Numbered from the stretch's first letter, positions 12,520 to 27,150 are shown. The stretch is DNA of 64,000 bases from Cantharellus purpuraceus (GCA_025174535.1 JALBUN010000045.1:1054001-1118000); one strand, 5' to 3'. The notes: generated by a model not told the origin, from the sequence alone. Numbers and translations are program-made.

Positions 12520-12975
12520 TGTAAATTAACTATCTCTTTCGCTCATATGGAGCAGCTAGCTCCTGCTACATAGTGCATCGAGATTAACCATGGGCCTGTT
12601 ATATTATCACACTCTGCGATTTTCAAGTTTGTCGTAATCAAGATCAAATAGCAGCACTGTAATCTTCGGCACAAGTCACCTGGCAGATGCACAGTAAGGC
12701 CAAGGCCTCGAGGAGGTACATGCATGCATGCATGGGCGCAAGCACACCCATTAATATCCCAGTGATTCACATCAGTTGAATATAAGCACTGATAATTCTG
12801 TTAATTCTACTTACTGATAAGACGCGACGCGTTTCTTCCAGCTAGGAGCTGTCGATCTAACTTGTTGACGCAGATTCGAAGCAAACTGGGAACGCCGGAT
12901 CCTATAAAAGCACTAGCACTAGTGCTAACTGCACTGCACTGTTACACTTACCCACCCCAGCGATATATACCCTCC
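12520..12975. other. Argonaute upstream region
   Basis: Intergenic DNA of 456 bp. It contains a short ATGC-type repeat at 12718-12736 and T-rich stretches compatible with the dynein-chain terminator and the Argonaute promoter. A tetranucleotide-like CACTAG repeat occurs near 12910. No gene is seen. Confidence 0.45.
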
Positions 12976-15900
12976 ATGTCTCATGCTCCAGGTCGACTTG
13001 GATTTCCCCCTGGTTCTCAGGGCTCGCAAATCTCTGTCATAACCAATTCGTTTGCCGTTAGCAAACTTCCTAATAGCACCTTCATACATTACAACGGTAG
13101 GCAGCCATTTCTATCCTGATCCCTCTTTTATTGACGGCTATGGGTAACAAATATGTTTCGATGATACACAACCTGGATGCATGAATAGTTGGTGAGCTGC
13201 GAACGCTCCAATGGGTCTCCACAGCCAACGAATTGATTACTATGCAGAATTCCCTGATTTTCAAAGACCACTATCCCGAGATCGCGCCTTACAGATTATA
13301 GACAGGCTACAGATCCAAGAAGCAAAGATCTTCAACCCCCGTGCTGCTTTTGATGGGCAGCGGAACATGTTCAGATCAGTTCCATTAGACCTTGCCAACA
13401 ATTCAGGCAAGTTCGAAGTCTATTTTAGCGACAGGCCTGCGGCATCGCGTGGAAAATCGAAGCCAGTCATTGTCCATGTTATCAGGGTGGCGGAGGTTAA
13501 CCCTAAGTGCGTTCAAGGTCTGCGAGGGTGGTGCTCTGATCTGATGAGTCGTCCCAGCTCCCTCTTAGCCGTTCTCAATGGCCACGCCGGTCACACTTCT
13601 GAGTCTTTGACATCACTGACGCTGTTGAACATTCTCATTAGAATGAAACCGATTATGTGGGTGTAGAACGTGTATTTCCTAACACATGGATCTAACTAGT
13701 GTGTCTCAAGGTCGTACCCCTCAAATGCGAGATCATTCTTTACACAGGATAATAAGGAGATATTGGGAGGTGGATTAGAAGTTTGGAGAGGACTTTTCCA
13801 GTGAGTTTCATCAGTCGTTCTTCGGCTGTCATTCATTCAACCTACATAGGAGTGTACGTCCTACAATCAAACGGCTACTTGTCAATGTCGATATTGCAAC
13901 AGCAGTCATGTAAGTCCTTTCAGACAAATATTCTTTCAATAATCATGACCATGGCTTCCAGGTATAATAGTGGTCCGCTTGTAGACCTCATTCTGGCATT
14001 CCTAAATCTTCGTGATATCCGCCATCTGTCACCGAATCATTTCAAGCCTCCATCTCAGGCCCGATTGAACAGTTTTTTGAAAAAACTTCTAGTTGGTCCT
14101 ACTGTTCCCGCAAACCCAGGTCGATCGATTAGGTATCGAAAGATTGTCAAAGTTGTCATGAAGGGCGCAAACGAATATGAATTTTATAACGATACTAGTG
14201 GAGAACATATGACAATTACCGTGAGTTTCTGCCTTCATAGGCGTGGCTAACCGTCGATGAATATTGAATAGAACCACTACTACAAAGCGTACCACTATCG
14301 CATGCGATTTGGTGATGCAATCTGTATTGACGTAGGGAAAGGTATTGTATATCCGATCGAGGTCCTTCACGTAGGTAGCTGCCGCTGATCTGCTTTCGTC
14401 GCTAATGTATTGCTTGAATGTTTAGGTGAAAGAAGGGCAGATGTTTAAAAAAACTCTGCCATCCGCAATAGCACCACGTGCGTTGAAATTTGCGACGCGA
14501 AGACCTGTGAGTACAGAAATTTCCAGTACATATTATCACGGTTGTCTGGCTTATGTTGTATTTCTCTCAGGATGACCGTATGCGAGCCATAGAGCACGGT
14601 ACACAAGTAGCTATGAATCCTATAATGGCTGATTGATATGTGATTAACGACGCTTAATTTCCAGCTACTTGGTTATGCAGACTCAGACTTTCTCCGTCAC
14701 TCTGGTATGGTCATTGACGATCGTTTGATCAGCATCAGCGCAAGGGTTTTGCCGCCCCCACCAATACAGTGGGGTGGAACCCAACGACCCGATGTTTGTC
14801 CAACACATCGCCGCTTTTACACAACTCTTTTTTAACGTTTCGTTTAGGCTCCGACGGGTGGGGCTTGGAACGTGTTAGGAAAGAGGCTCTACCAGCCTGA
14901 GGTAGTCAAGGCTTGGGCGGTCGTCGTATACGATCCCCGTTTGAACCCAAATCAAACTCTGAATTTCCTCAAGATGTTTGTTAATGCATGTAGCGCCTTG
15001 GGTGAGCTGTCCTCACCGCGTTCTACTAACTGATGTCCTATACATACACATGTTACAGGAATGCGTGAGTAACCTCGCCACTGTGCTTGTCATTAAGAGG
15101 CAGCCAATACTGATGCTTGTTCTACCTTAGGATTTCCAGATAGCCCACCTGAGATCATCGATGGGCGGCCAGGGGTTGATGATAAAGGTCATCACGAGGC
15201 GAGTTCTGTGCCTTTATATCCCAGTCCCACTGACACGGATCTGGTGCAGGATATGGAACGTGCTGGTCTGGCGGCAATCACGAAGTTTGCAAACCAATTC
15301 CAGCTACGTGATTCTAAACGACCCACCTTCATACTGGTCGTTCTCCCCGACTCCGCAATCGATATAAGGACCTCTGTGAAAAGCTGGGGTGACTGTATTC
15401 GTGGTTGTCCTACCCAATGCATGGTAAGTTTAAGACGTTGTTATTACAGTAACTACTTAAGTTGCAAGCCCTCCTTCCAGAAGAGCGGCAGGCTAGTTAC
15501 CGCAAACAATCAGTATTGCAATAACCTGGCACTCAAGTGACTTGTGTGACTTGAGCCTCCGGCGCATGCTGACCTTTTGTATTTAGAGTTAACGCAAAAA
15601 TCGGAGGTGTCAACTCAATACCATCAGGCAGTACGGAGACGATGAAATGGCTATCAAAGTTACCGACAATGGTTATAGGTGCGTATGTGAACTTTTTGGT
15701 ACTAATCGTGAGCTGAGTTTCCTGCCTATAGGAGCCGATGTCAGTCATGCCCCGCCTGACAGTGACCGACCGTCCATAGCCGGCATGGTCTCATCCGTCG
15801 ACGAGCATTTTGCCCAGTACGTTGCTAGTACAAGAGTACAGGAGTCGCGCACCGAACTCATTGCGGAATTGGATGGTATGATTGAGGTAAAGCCTTGCCA

Positions 15901-16909
15901 AGACATTAGTGTTTGTCTTGGCAAGACTTGAGCTCAACCTATCCTCTAGCATGCTATTGAAAATTTCTATTTCTTTTGGAAAGTGATGCGCAAGCGTGAG
16001 CCCGTTGTTCCCCACCGCATCATCTTCTACAGGTTGGCACTGGCATTTACTGGACCAATTACCAGGGAAGCTCACAATTCTATCAAGGGATGGTGTTAGT
16101 GAAGGACAGTTCAAAGCGGTGGGAGAACATGAGGTGCAGCAAATAAAATGTGAGCCCTCTCCTCTGATTATTCGTTGCTAGAGATCGAGATCCTCTGCTT
16201 TTCCTCTAGCTTGCCTTGCCAAACTTTGGAAAGAACGTAAATTACCTGGATCTCCACCAAAGCTCACCTTCATCATAGTTGCCAAAAGACATCATGTTCG
16301 GTTCTTTCCAAAGAACAAACGCGATGCCGATAGGAGTGGCAACTGTCCTCCAGGCATGGTTGTCGACCAGGAAATTGTGAGCCCAATGGAGTACGACTTT
16401 TACCTGCAGTCCCACGGAGGCCTTCTTGGAAGTGCGTGTATTCAGATCATGATCGTGATATGAGCCTGCATTAATCACCTCTTGTTTTCAGCATCGAGAC
16501 CGAGCCATTATACTGTGATTGAGGATGGCAATAGTGCAGATGCTGATAGGCTACAAGCGATTTCATACACATTGTGTCATGTGTATGCCCGTGCGACCCG
16601 CAGTGTATCTATACCTGCACCTGTATATTGTGAGTCATCTCGTCCTATTAGATGATGCCTAGTTTGCTTATGATTTGTACGACGCCTGTATGTAGATGCT
16701 GATGTGAGATTTGCATTCCTGTCCAACTGAAGGTATTGATGTACTTGCAGATTGTTTGTGCCCGTGGAAGGTTTCACTCCAAACTTATCCATGACGGCAG
16801 CGATTCGGCAATGTCAGTGACATCTGGGGGGAGACTCACACTGGAGGATCATCAGAAAGCCTTCAGAAAGCTGGCTGAGACCATTCAAACGTCAATGTAC
16901 TTCATGTAG
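12976..16909 (+). CDS. AGO: Argonaute, catalytically complete
   Basis: The gene reads through all Argonaute domains across many exons. The N domain has 'SVITNSFAVSKLPNSTFIHY' and, in a later exon, 'RALQIIDRLQ' and 'KPVIVHVIRVAEV'. The linker and PAZ region contain 'KIVKVVMKGANEYEF' and 'CIDVGKG'. The MID part contains 'QLLGYADSDFLRHSGM' and 'SGRLVTANNQYCNNLAL'. The PIWI domain has 'MVIGADVSHAPPDSDRPS' (first Asp), 'RIIFYRDGVSEGQF' (second Asp, with the Glu finger expected upstream) and 'DIVCARGRFH' (His), so the slicer tetrad appears intact. It is a guide-RNA-directed silencing nuclease. Two coding microexons, of 6 and 8 nt, are needed to keep the frame. There is no long Gly/Arg-rich N-terminal tail. 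The start at 12976 gives a natural N-domain opening; the stop follows SMYFM. Confidence 0.93.
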
Positions 16910-17068
16910 CAAGTTCCATTCCGTAATCTGTACTATTAGTAGAGTGAGATCAAGTTACTTCTGGTCAGGTCGTTTCTTGAACCTGATGCAACGATATAAT
17001 GGGCTTTGTGTTTTACGTGGCGTAACCCAGCACAATTTGCCTCTCTCGGAGTCAGCGACAAGCGACGC

Positions 17069-17811
17069 ATGTTATTTCCTGCCTTAGGCTTACTCCGTAC
17101 CTCCTCTCAGTTTCAGACACGGTTTTCTCGACCCATGTCAATATCGACTGTATCCACAGCAGGTTGGTTATTTCCATGTATTGAAACCAGACGCAGTTCT
17201 CAGAGCCTCGCACTGTAGCTGCTCCATCTGCCATTGGGGTCTGTGTCTGCTAGTCTATGTCTGAACATAATTAAGTGGTTGACCTCGGTAGCTACTCAGC
17301 CTTATTCGCAAGCTATCTCTGCGCCGCCATTCCTCTTCCTTTCGGGTTGCATTCCTCTCGATCCCAGCACGGGTATTGTAGTACAGGGGGGTGTCGAAGA
17401 GCAGACACGACAAGCCTTGAAAAATCTCAAGGAAGTGGTGACGGCGGGTGGGAGCGAACTCACGAAGGTCGTTAAAACTACAGTGAGGTCTTGTCGTTTT
17501 TTCTAACGAGCAACACGTCAAAACTGTCCACGCATTACTGTAAAAGGTATTCCTGAAGAACATGGATGATTTCCAGAAGGTCAACACAGTCTATGCTCAG
17601 GCATTTGGAGATCATAAGCCTGCACGTTCTGCCGTTGAGGTCGCAAGTGAGCACGACATTGATGTCCTATCTCTTAATTTTCTAATGTGCTGCCTTCATA
17701 GGGTATGCAATGGTGCGTCTGTTGTGATGTCTATGATTGATGAGTGCTAGGTTGCCCAAGGACGTATTGGTAGAAATTGAGGCAATCGCCCTTGTAGGAA
17801 ACTCGGCCTAG
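17069..17811 (+). CDS. MMF1: RidA/YjgF family enamine deaminase, mitochondrial (MMF1-like)
   Basis: The exons read 'TQPYSQAI', '[14 protein letters not shown]', '[14 protein letters not shown]', '[16 protein letters not shown]', '[11 protein letters not shown]' and '[17 protein letters not shown]'. This is the complete conserved order of a RidA subunit, with the Arg of the ARSAVEVA motif that binds carboxylate substrates. RidA proteins hydrolyse reactive enamine/imine intermediates from PLP enzymes; the fungal Mmf1 form acts in mitochondria. The N-terminal 30 residues (from Met at 17069) are rich in Arg, Ser, Phe and Leu with no acidic residue, as in a mitochondrial presequence. A second in-frame Met at 17135 (MSIS) could give a cytosolic form. 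A PLP enzyme gene lies next door. Confidence 0.9.
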
Positions 17812-18168
17812 GGAAGTACACGGCAGTCCTTCAGAACATTCCTATCACTGACATGAGTAGGTGACTGCAGGTTGATATGCTAGTTGACATAGGCAGAAAT
17901 TTCAGAGTGTGTCTTGTGGCAGGTAGAAGAACGAGTAATTTGCATGAGCATTCATTGTCATGGTTTAGAATGGTTTCATATAGAAAACAATTTCTCTACG
18001 TGCAATGGCCGTTTCGTCAATACCAATGAACCTCTACAGTGATTTGCAACGCGACTGCAATTTATGACACATGCCTTCTTCGGGACTGGCATCTGACACA
18101 GCTAGCACTCGCTTGCATCACTCTTCTGCCCCGTGAAAACATATCAGTCCCATTCAAACTGCAAGATT

Positions 18169-19779
<1,611 letters not shown>

Positions 19780-20092
19780 GACTCGACTAGGCAGCCTCGT
19801 GTCCAGCACGGCTTATATACCCACGGAACGGCTGCCGGATTCAACTTCTAATAACATGCCGGTGAGTCAGTGACTCCCTCAGCTCCAGCGGCTACGGAGA
19901 CCAATGAATATTATTGTTTTCATGTCCCCCAGGATCGCGAAGCGAGATTGAAAGGTGCATATGCAGAATATGGCTGAAGATCTGAAGTCTGGATGCCTTC
20001 GAGACCACAATGTCATTAAGTCAACGTCACATGACTTGACGCGTTATTTGGTTGCTTTATTTGTTCCCCTCTTGGTTTTACTCGTACATAAC

Positions 20093-21063
20093 ATGCTCCC
20101 TGTAATGCTATCGCTTCCCTTCCTTCTCCCCCTCTCTGTTTTTGCGAAGATTCTACACTCTCCCTCCCACTCCCAACCAAGTGGCAACATTTCCCATTAT
20201 ACACACGCTCATTCAAACAGTCCTGCGTACACTTTCCAAAGACGTGACGGCTGGGAAACAGTTCCCGCCTCAGATCTGGCATACAAGTATGTGCAAGCGA
20301 ACGGGACAGACCGTGATATGACTGCTCATGGCACTCATGGACGACGAGAGAGACGCTCCAGGACAGCACAACAGAAGGGTCAGAAGGATCAAAAGAATCA
20401 GAAGGGTTTGAAGAACCTAAGCAATGGTATCACTGGCACATTCAACCACGTTGTAAATGCTGCGTTGAAGGGCATCGGCAAGATTGAACAAGTCACTATC
20501 ACTTGGTATGTGCTAATGAGTTGATTTGTCGGCATCATCTTGTTTACTCCTGTACGACCGCATTATGTAGGTACACGGGAAAAGATCTCCTAAACCCAAG
20601 CTGCTGGCAGAAAGCTGTCTGGGCGCCCTCTGTTCGTTTGATCCCACCGAGAAAGACCGCTCAAATGCTGACCTGGGGCAGGACAATTCTTTTGCTTGTG
20701 CACTAACACTCGAAGGTTGGACGAATCGCCCCAAATGCTTCCAATTTCTTGAACGTACGTCTTATTTTACTTTTCTCCTCTCTTCTTATCAGTCGATCAC
20801 CTTGAAGTCTGTAACGGTCCTGACAAGTGTATCTTTGTACGCGTGGTCGATACATGCGCCGGATGCGCCAAAGGATCCAAACACGTTGATCTCACTAAAG
20901 CTGCGTTCCAAGCTCTGGCTACTCTAGATCAGGGTGTACTTCAGGTCAACATGCGGTTGGCCACTGAACCAACGGAGTGGTGAGCCACCTATACTGGAGA
21001 CTGTCACTCAAACTAAACCTGTCCGATAGGCATGAGAATCTATGGGGACCTAAGGTAGTATGA
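20093..21063 (+). CDS. Secreted RlpA-like double-psi beta-barrel protein
   Basis: The N-terminus (MLPVMLSLPFLLPLSVFA) is a clear signal peptide. It is followed by a basic Gln/Lys/Asn-rich linker of about 100 residues. The C-terminal domain reads 'ITWYTGKDLLNPSCW', 'SFACALTLEGW', 'CIFVRVVDTCAGC' and 'HVDLTKAAFQALATLDQGVL'. These are the signature of fungal RlpA-like/expansin-like double-psi barrels: the DTC motif, paired cysteines, then VDLT..AF..LA. Such proteins are usually secreted wall-associated or host-responsive factors of unclear chemistry. The last intron (GTGAGC...GATAG) splits a Trp codon, and the protein ends ENLWGPKVV. An upstream Met at 19955 is in frame, but 20093 (or the Met four codons later) fits the signal peptide. 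Confidence 0.85.
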
Positions 21064-21276
21064 AGTCCCACTTTTCCGTCACCAGACTTGTTCTATGTAT
21101 CCATCCACGTTGACTGTACGGCGTTCCATATCAGACTTTTAATCCGTCATGTCATTTGTAGCCTCGTTCTACTAGTCTCAGATAGAAAGTATGTCGTCTG
21201 CTTCCAATGTGGGTTGGCACCAAGATATGCAATAATTTTGCGACATTGAATGCCAAACAGTCGTGGAGCAGCAGCG

Positions 21277-24200
21277 TCATGCTTTGACCCTCTTCCTCTT
21301 TTTGTTGGTTTCACTGATCCTGGCTTTTACCCTCTCCTCATCTAGACTTTCTTGTTCGTAAAAATCCGCAGTCCGTCGTGATTCCTCCCTTCGATGAATA
21401 AACTGCAACGCCGCCAAGTTATAACCAAGCGTGTCTTGCTGTCGCCGTAGGGCTGTCCGGAGGTGCTCCCGCAAAGGGATTAACGTGCCTCGCATGGTAC
21501 GATTCGCGACGATCTGGTTGTGGTGTGTGCGCAGGAGAAAAAACAAAATACGTGACACAAGCGCAATATTCCAACCCTGAGAGCCACAGGTAAAACAAAA
21601 TAGTGAAAAAAGCAAGACTGTAGATGCTCACACGCTGCGCCCATTCATCCAGATATACCATCAATGAGAGCACCTTTCCAAACGGCAGAACCAGCAACGC
21701 ATCATGCAATGCGGTTGACGACACCTTCTCCACGACTTGGAGAACGTACTCCTCCGGTCCTTGGTCAAGTGCTGCGAGCACGGGATTCCGGGGCGCATCT
21801 GCAGGTTGCACACGCTCAGCATCGGCAAGGTCAAGGGCCTCGACAATGCGTTCTCCGGCCATCAAGGTATTAGTCGTTTGCTTTTCTACGGCTGTGGCAT
21901 GTGCCGCCGCGTTCCCGTCTTGGGTATCAAGAGATTGATTAGTCCGGTTCATGGATTCGGCTATATTGCTTTCGTAAAGGGCTTCAAGTTCTCTTTCACG
22001 CTCTTCCTCTAAAAATATCTGTCCAAGCATGAGTACCATGTCAGTCTCATATAGAGTCGGCTTACAGGTTCATCCAGTTTTTCCCAAACCCGAATGGATT
22101 TATCGTGCGAGCCAGTGACAAGAAACTTCCCATGGTGACTTACAGCGAGTGCCCAGATCTCACCATGATGTCCCTCAAGCTTCTGTATGTTCTCAAACTG
22201 ACAAACCCACTGTCAGTATTTATAGGCTTGATGAAAGAGGGACGCACCTTGTCTCCGTCCCAGTACTTGACTAGTTTGTCCTTGCTGACTGTCCAGAAAT
22301 AGTGGCTCCCCTTCTCACGTTCGAAGGCAACCTGCATAATGCTTTCTTCATGCGCAAATATAGACTTGTGACAGTCTCCGAAGTCGAGACCCCATATTTT
22401 GACGTTTTTGTCCGCCGAACATGTGACAATAAGTTTAGAGTCCAGCGAGATGTCCATTGAGAGGACGGGAAGCTGCAAACTACGTTGTTACCAACTGCCT
22501 GGAGAACAGCAGAGCAAAGACCTGCTTTGTGTCCGTATAAAGAAAGGAAAAACTTCAGTGTATCCTGGTAAAACACTTTCACTGTCGAGTCAAGTAATGA
22601 CACTGCGAGGAGCTTTCCATCCGGACTGTATCGTACTGCCAGCACGTCATCAGACATTTTCAGTGTGCGAGTGTGAACAATCGACAGCATGTTAGTGGAC
22701 TGCACGAAGAATCAATACATTAAACGACGAGTTAGTTTGAAAAAGGCTGACCTTGTCCACGCTCTTGTCAGTAAAGCCCCAGAACTTAACATCTTTGTCC
22801 GCACTGCCAGTAACAAGTCCAAGCTCATCTGATCGAACTTGCATGGACCAGACAGCACCTTTGTGTGCCGAGATGGATTCCGTCAGCGCGGAGGCTGCGA
22901 TGTCGTAGATCAAAATCTCCCCAGATTTTGTACCTACAGCAATCTATAGTTGGAGAGCAGGTGAGCAGGTGAGTATGGTTGGGAAGATACATGACTCACA
23001 TGTCTATCACCAGGTAAGAAGGTACTGCACAACGCGTACCCACAATCCATGGTACGTATACATGTCGTTGTTCGTATGTTCCATATTTTCAGTGAGCCTA
23101 CAGCTAAATCAGCGAAGGTGTGTGGACAGTGGAAAGTACAATTTACCATTTGAGGCAGAAGCGAGAAGCTCATCGTCTGAGCTCAAACACAATGCACGCA
23201 CGTCCGTGCGGTGTCCCGGTAAGTCCAGAGAATGAATTCGAGTCGCCTCTGGGGGTGTATCTTTGGACCTGACCGGCTGAGGGATGTTGAACACCTCCAA
23301 TGAGTTACTAGCAAGCGCCATCAGGAGCTGAAGTGAAGAGGATTATAATATAGCTATCCCAACACGATGCCCGAGCTTACATGCACATTACGCTTATTTC
23401 CACTTTCGGCTGTGGCGAAATCGAAAGATCTGATCTTCCCGCTCGCGCGAACCACCAGGTAAGGTGTGAATCGATCGACAAGATCAACGCTGTTCTCAGC
23501 ATTATCTTCAACATCTTCATCTAACTGCATATCCTGACTCTTTTCCTTGGCTTGCTTTTCCTTAGCACGCTTTTTTCTTCGTATCAGTTTCTTTTTGACC
23601 TCCTCATCTGTTCTGACGCGGAATATCTCGACAGATCGATCATGAGATTGGACTGCCAAATATGCCTGAGTCGGGTGAAACGATATCTGGGAGACACGGT
23701 GTCGAGACGAGAGCGGAAGAGACGAGAGCGGAAGAATCATCTTTGCGACCTACAAGTTGACGGTCTGAACGCGATCAACGAGGGCAACGAAATAGAAACA
23801 CCTACCTCGCCGTTCTCGTTCGCTTGTAAGCCACTTTCAATAGCCTCATGATCAATTTTCCAGGCTTTTAGTTCTCCTTCCGCACTTCCTGTGAATATTG
23901 TATCGCCGTCCCGGTTAATATCAAGTGACCAGATTTCAGCTCGGTGAGCGACTATGGTCTGTACACAGTGATGAGTCGAAAGATCCCATAGCTTCAGAAA
24001 CGTATCCTTTGCTGATGTAAGTAAGAAGCCTGGCGATGTTAATGGCGCCGTAGATGTAGATGGTGAGTCCGAGGAGTGCACACTGAGGAACCGAATAGAA
24101 GTTATCTGATCTCGATGACCACGCAGCCTTTAAGGAAACCATGAGTTGGTATAACTTGAACCTATGTTGAAGATATGTCACCTGAAGAGCCCAACTTCAC

Positions 24201-24700
24201 CAATGATGTCCCACAATATTATTGTTGTGTCCTGGGAACCAGATGCAAGCATCGTCCCCGCCGTATCAAACACAAGTGACGTGACAGCTTTTGTATGACC
24301 GTTGAATGTAGTGATGACCATTCCCGCTGAGGCGTCCCACAATCGTACAGAACCATCAGCGTATCCCACGGCAAACGCATCCTTTGGAGGGAAATGTGCA
24401 ATGACGGTTACCTCCGCTCTATGATTGGTTTCATGCCACATTGCGAGCTGCACGATCACTATGAAAAGCCTCAAAGCTACCCTTATGTGTACACGTACCT
24501 GCTGCCCTTTTTTCACATCCCACACAAGTATATCCTCAAGCGCCGGCACATAGGCCAGCTTCCCATCATAAATTGAATTGGAACTGGCACTACAAACGAG
24601 ACCAAATGCCTGTAGCACGGGTTCATTTTCAACTGAAAAAAAAAATTAATAAAGTTGTGCGTACCTGAGTTGGCCCATGCCTGAGATAGGTCTTCACCAT
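21277..24700 (-). CDS. UTP12: UTP12/DIP2 (WDR3), small-subunit processome WD40 protein
   Basis: The gene starts [12 protein letters not shown] at 24700 and continues '[11 protein letters not shown]...[18 protein letters not shown]', the standard Dip2/WDR3 opening. Many WD40 blades follow, for example '[20 protein letters not shown]', '[20 protein letters not shown]' and '[20 protein letters not shown]'. A lysine-rich insert (near 23560) precedes '[19 protein letters not shown]'. The end carries the UTP12 domain: '[16 protein letters not shown]', then '[19 protein letters not shown]', 'NLAALQFI', and a basic tail KKRKRVKA. It is a nucleolar scaffold of the UtpB subcomplex needed for pre-18S rRNA cleavage. 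The length and two-propeller-plus-helix layout match the family. Confidence 0.93.
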
Positions 24701-24841
24701 CACTTCAAAACTTTGAACTAAAAAAAAAGTTGCGTTTTTGCTTCAGAAGAAGTTGCCAGTTATGAAAAGCTAAGGGCAGGAGCAATAATTTCGAATGTAA
24801 TGTCACGTGAGTGACGTGAGTTGCCCCGCCAGGAACACGAG
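24701..24841. promoter_or_regulatory. Bidirectional promoter with CACGTG-type element
   Basis: About 140 bp separate the starts of UTP12 (-) and aspartyl aminopeptidase (+). The segment at 24802-24820 contains a palindromic CACGTG E-box overlapping a GTGACGTGA sequence, plus an A-run near 24721. CACGTG is the usual bHLH site (Cbf1/Pho4 class in yeast). Shared control is an inference from position. Confidence 0.5.
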
Positions 24842-26474
24842 ATGATGATCCCCCAGTCTGGTCCACCAGCAGCACATGCGTTTCTCGACTTTGTCAACGC
24901 ATCCCCTACTCCATTTCACGCAGTTCACGTGGCTGCTAGTCGTCTCGAAAAGAGTGGATTTCGCAAGGTGATTTACTCACCGTATTCGTCTGTGCGTTAT
25001 GATATTCATTCATGGTTTCCTACCAGTTGAGGGAGCATGACTGTTGGGACCTCAGAGAAGGAGGGAAATACTACTTCACCAGGTATCGGTCTAAAATCTC
25101 GTTTCTGAAGCCTCGCTTTATCTTTTGTCAGGCACCAAAGCTCGCTGTTAGCGTTCACTCTTCCTCCCAAGTGGAAAAGTGGCTCCGGAGTCTCAATCAT
25201 TGCGACGCACGTTGACAGTCCAAATCTTCGCGTCCGACCAACATCCATCAAGTCCAAACTTGGCTACATCCAAGTCGGCGTTGAGACGTTCGTGTATCAA
25301 TTCCATAGGCGATTACCTATTAACATCCTGCAGATACGGAGGCGGGATATGGCACTCCTGGCTTGATCGCGATCTTTCAGTTGCAGGACGTATCGTGGTG
25401 ACGGACAACGGCGGCTCAAAATTCACTTCTAAATTGGTGAAAGTTGACAAGCCTATCCTTCGCATCCCTTCTCTTGCGATTCATTGTATGTATTCGAGTT
25501 CTTTGGCTCAATTTGTTATCAAACATTTTCTACTCAAGTGGATAGGGGCGTCAATGATGCTCTCAAGTTCAATCAGCAGAGCGAGTTTGTCCCTGTTTTG
25601 GGCATGGCCGCAGACGAACTAAATGCTTCCTCCGAGGAAAAGACGTCAGTGTCGGCAGTTGGTCACCATCACCCAGCATTGCTTGCTCTTCTCGCAGAGG
25701 AATTATCTGTTGCACCCGAAAACATTGCAGACTTGGAGCTTTCCTTATATGATACCCAACAATCCTGCTTAGGTGACGAATAGCCTTCTCTCCGCAAGTC
25801 TCACAACTCATTGTCTTGTTCAAGGTGGAATTTCGAACGAATTTATTTACTCTCCACGATTAGATAACTTAGTCTCTTCGTTCTGCGCGGTTGAGGCCCT
25901 TGCGGATAGTTTCCCCGTCGTCGAGGGAAACGTCAACTGTATTGCACTATTCAACCACGAAGAAGTTGGCAGTGGGTCAACTACTGGTGCTGGCGGTAGT
26001 TTAATCCCTTTGCTTCTCCAGCGTCTCTCTCCTGAGAGTTCCGCGTATGCGCAATCTGTTGCAAAGTCGTTCCTCATTTCGGCAGACATGACGCATGCAG
26101 TTCATCCATCATATCCCAATAAGCATGAGGAGAATCACCAGCCCATTATCAACGGAGGAATCGCAGTCAAAGTCAATCACAATCAAAAATATGCGAGCGA
26201 CACACTAGGGACTTTCCTTATACGAAGGCTAGTTGAGAGAAAGGGAGGGAAAGTGCAAGAATTTGTTTCGAGGAATGATATGGCATGTGGAACCACGGTT
26301 GGACCGATGCTTTCAAAGGTTGGTATCAGGACGGTGGATGTTGGTAACCCGATGCTCTCCATGCATTCATGCAGAGAGATGGCGGGTTCACACGACGTAC
26401 AGTCTGCCATCGATCTATTCTCGACATTTTTTGAAGGATTTGGTGACATCGATGCACAGTTGGAACTCGAGTAA
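24842..26474 (+). CDS. Aspartyl aminopeptidase (M18 family)
   Basis: Reads MMIPQSGPPAAHAFLDFVNASPTPFHA, then 'NWDLREGGKYYFTRY', 'IIATHVDSPNLRVRP' (His of the first metal ligand and following Asp), 'TYGGGIWHSWLDRDLSVAGR', 'ALFNHEEVGS' (the Glu-Glu pair), 'FLISADMTHAVHPSYPNKHE', 'PIINGGIAVKVNHNQKYAS', 'RNDMACGTTVGPMLS' and 'DVGNPMLSMHSCRE'. All M18 co-catalytic zinc ligands and the tetrahedral-aspartase motifs are present. The enzyme removes N-terminal Asp/Glu from peptides, as a dodecamer in cytosol or vacuole (yeast Ape4 relative). A Met seven codons upstream (24821) is in frame. Introns in 24970-25350 and one at 25775-25825 split the first half. Confidence 0.93.
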
Positions 26475-26636
26475 TCACACTCACAGGGTCGTATGCTATG
26501 GCGGCTAGAGATATGCAGAGTATGTACCCTCTTACTTTCCAAGGTACTGTTCCGAACCATTACATCAGTATTTGATTGTTACGGTTGTCTTGTCATTATA
26601 TGATGTGATGCATATATTGCATTTTTGGGATCAAAA

Positions 26637-27150
26637 TTAGTGGCCCGACGTAGATATCATATCAATCTCATTGACATCAGTTTCGTGTTCAATTTCTTGA
26701 TCTTGTCTTAGAACTGCCGAGCTAATCATTCTATTGACTTCTATATAATTAATGCAGACGCCAATAAATCCATACGCACTTCGAAAGAATTTCAGAGGGC
26801 AACGAGGGCTCAGCGTCCAGCTCAGCCACTCGGCGTAGAAGAGTTCTACAATTCCAGACAGTGCTAGGCTTGCTGTAGTGGCGTAGGGCGGATGGTATTG
26901 ATGTACAAGATTTAGAATTATTCTTCTCGGTTAGCAAATTTAACTGCATATGGAAACGATGGAAGATACCTACAGACGTTGAAATAGAGGTGAAATATGA
27001 TGCATGAAGGACGCAATTCAAGCTCTTCTACTAGTAGACGGGGCCGTCTTGATGGCGGTCGCTCTATATGAGCCCTAGAATGAGTTCTTTCAGAACATCC
27101 ACCCTGTACAATATGGCGATTAAAACGCTCTTCATTTTGAGCATACTACA
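26637..27150 (-). CDS. Possible membrane-protein gene, unrecognised
   Basis: The minus strand has a frame without its own Met, open from about 26915 down to a stop at 26637. It contains 'ATTASLALSGIVELFYAEWL' and 'FRSAYGFIGVCINYIEV', which look like hydrophobic helices, and an acidic end (...DVNEIDMISTSGH). A GTATCT...CCGAG intron near 26915-26960 would join it to an upstream open stretch ('VEELELRPSCIIFHLYF'). I cannot name it. It is convergent with aspartyl aminopeptidase. It may be chance. Confidence 0.25.
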
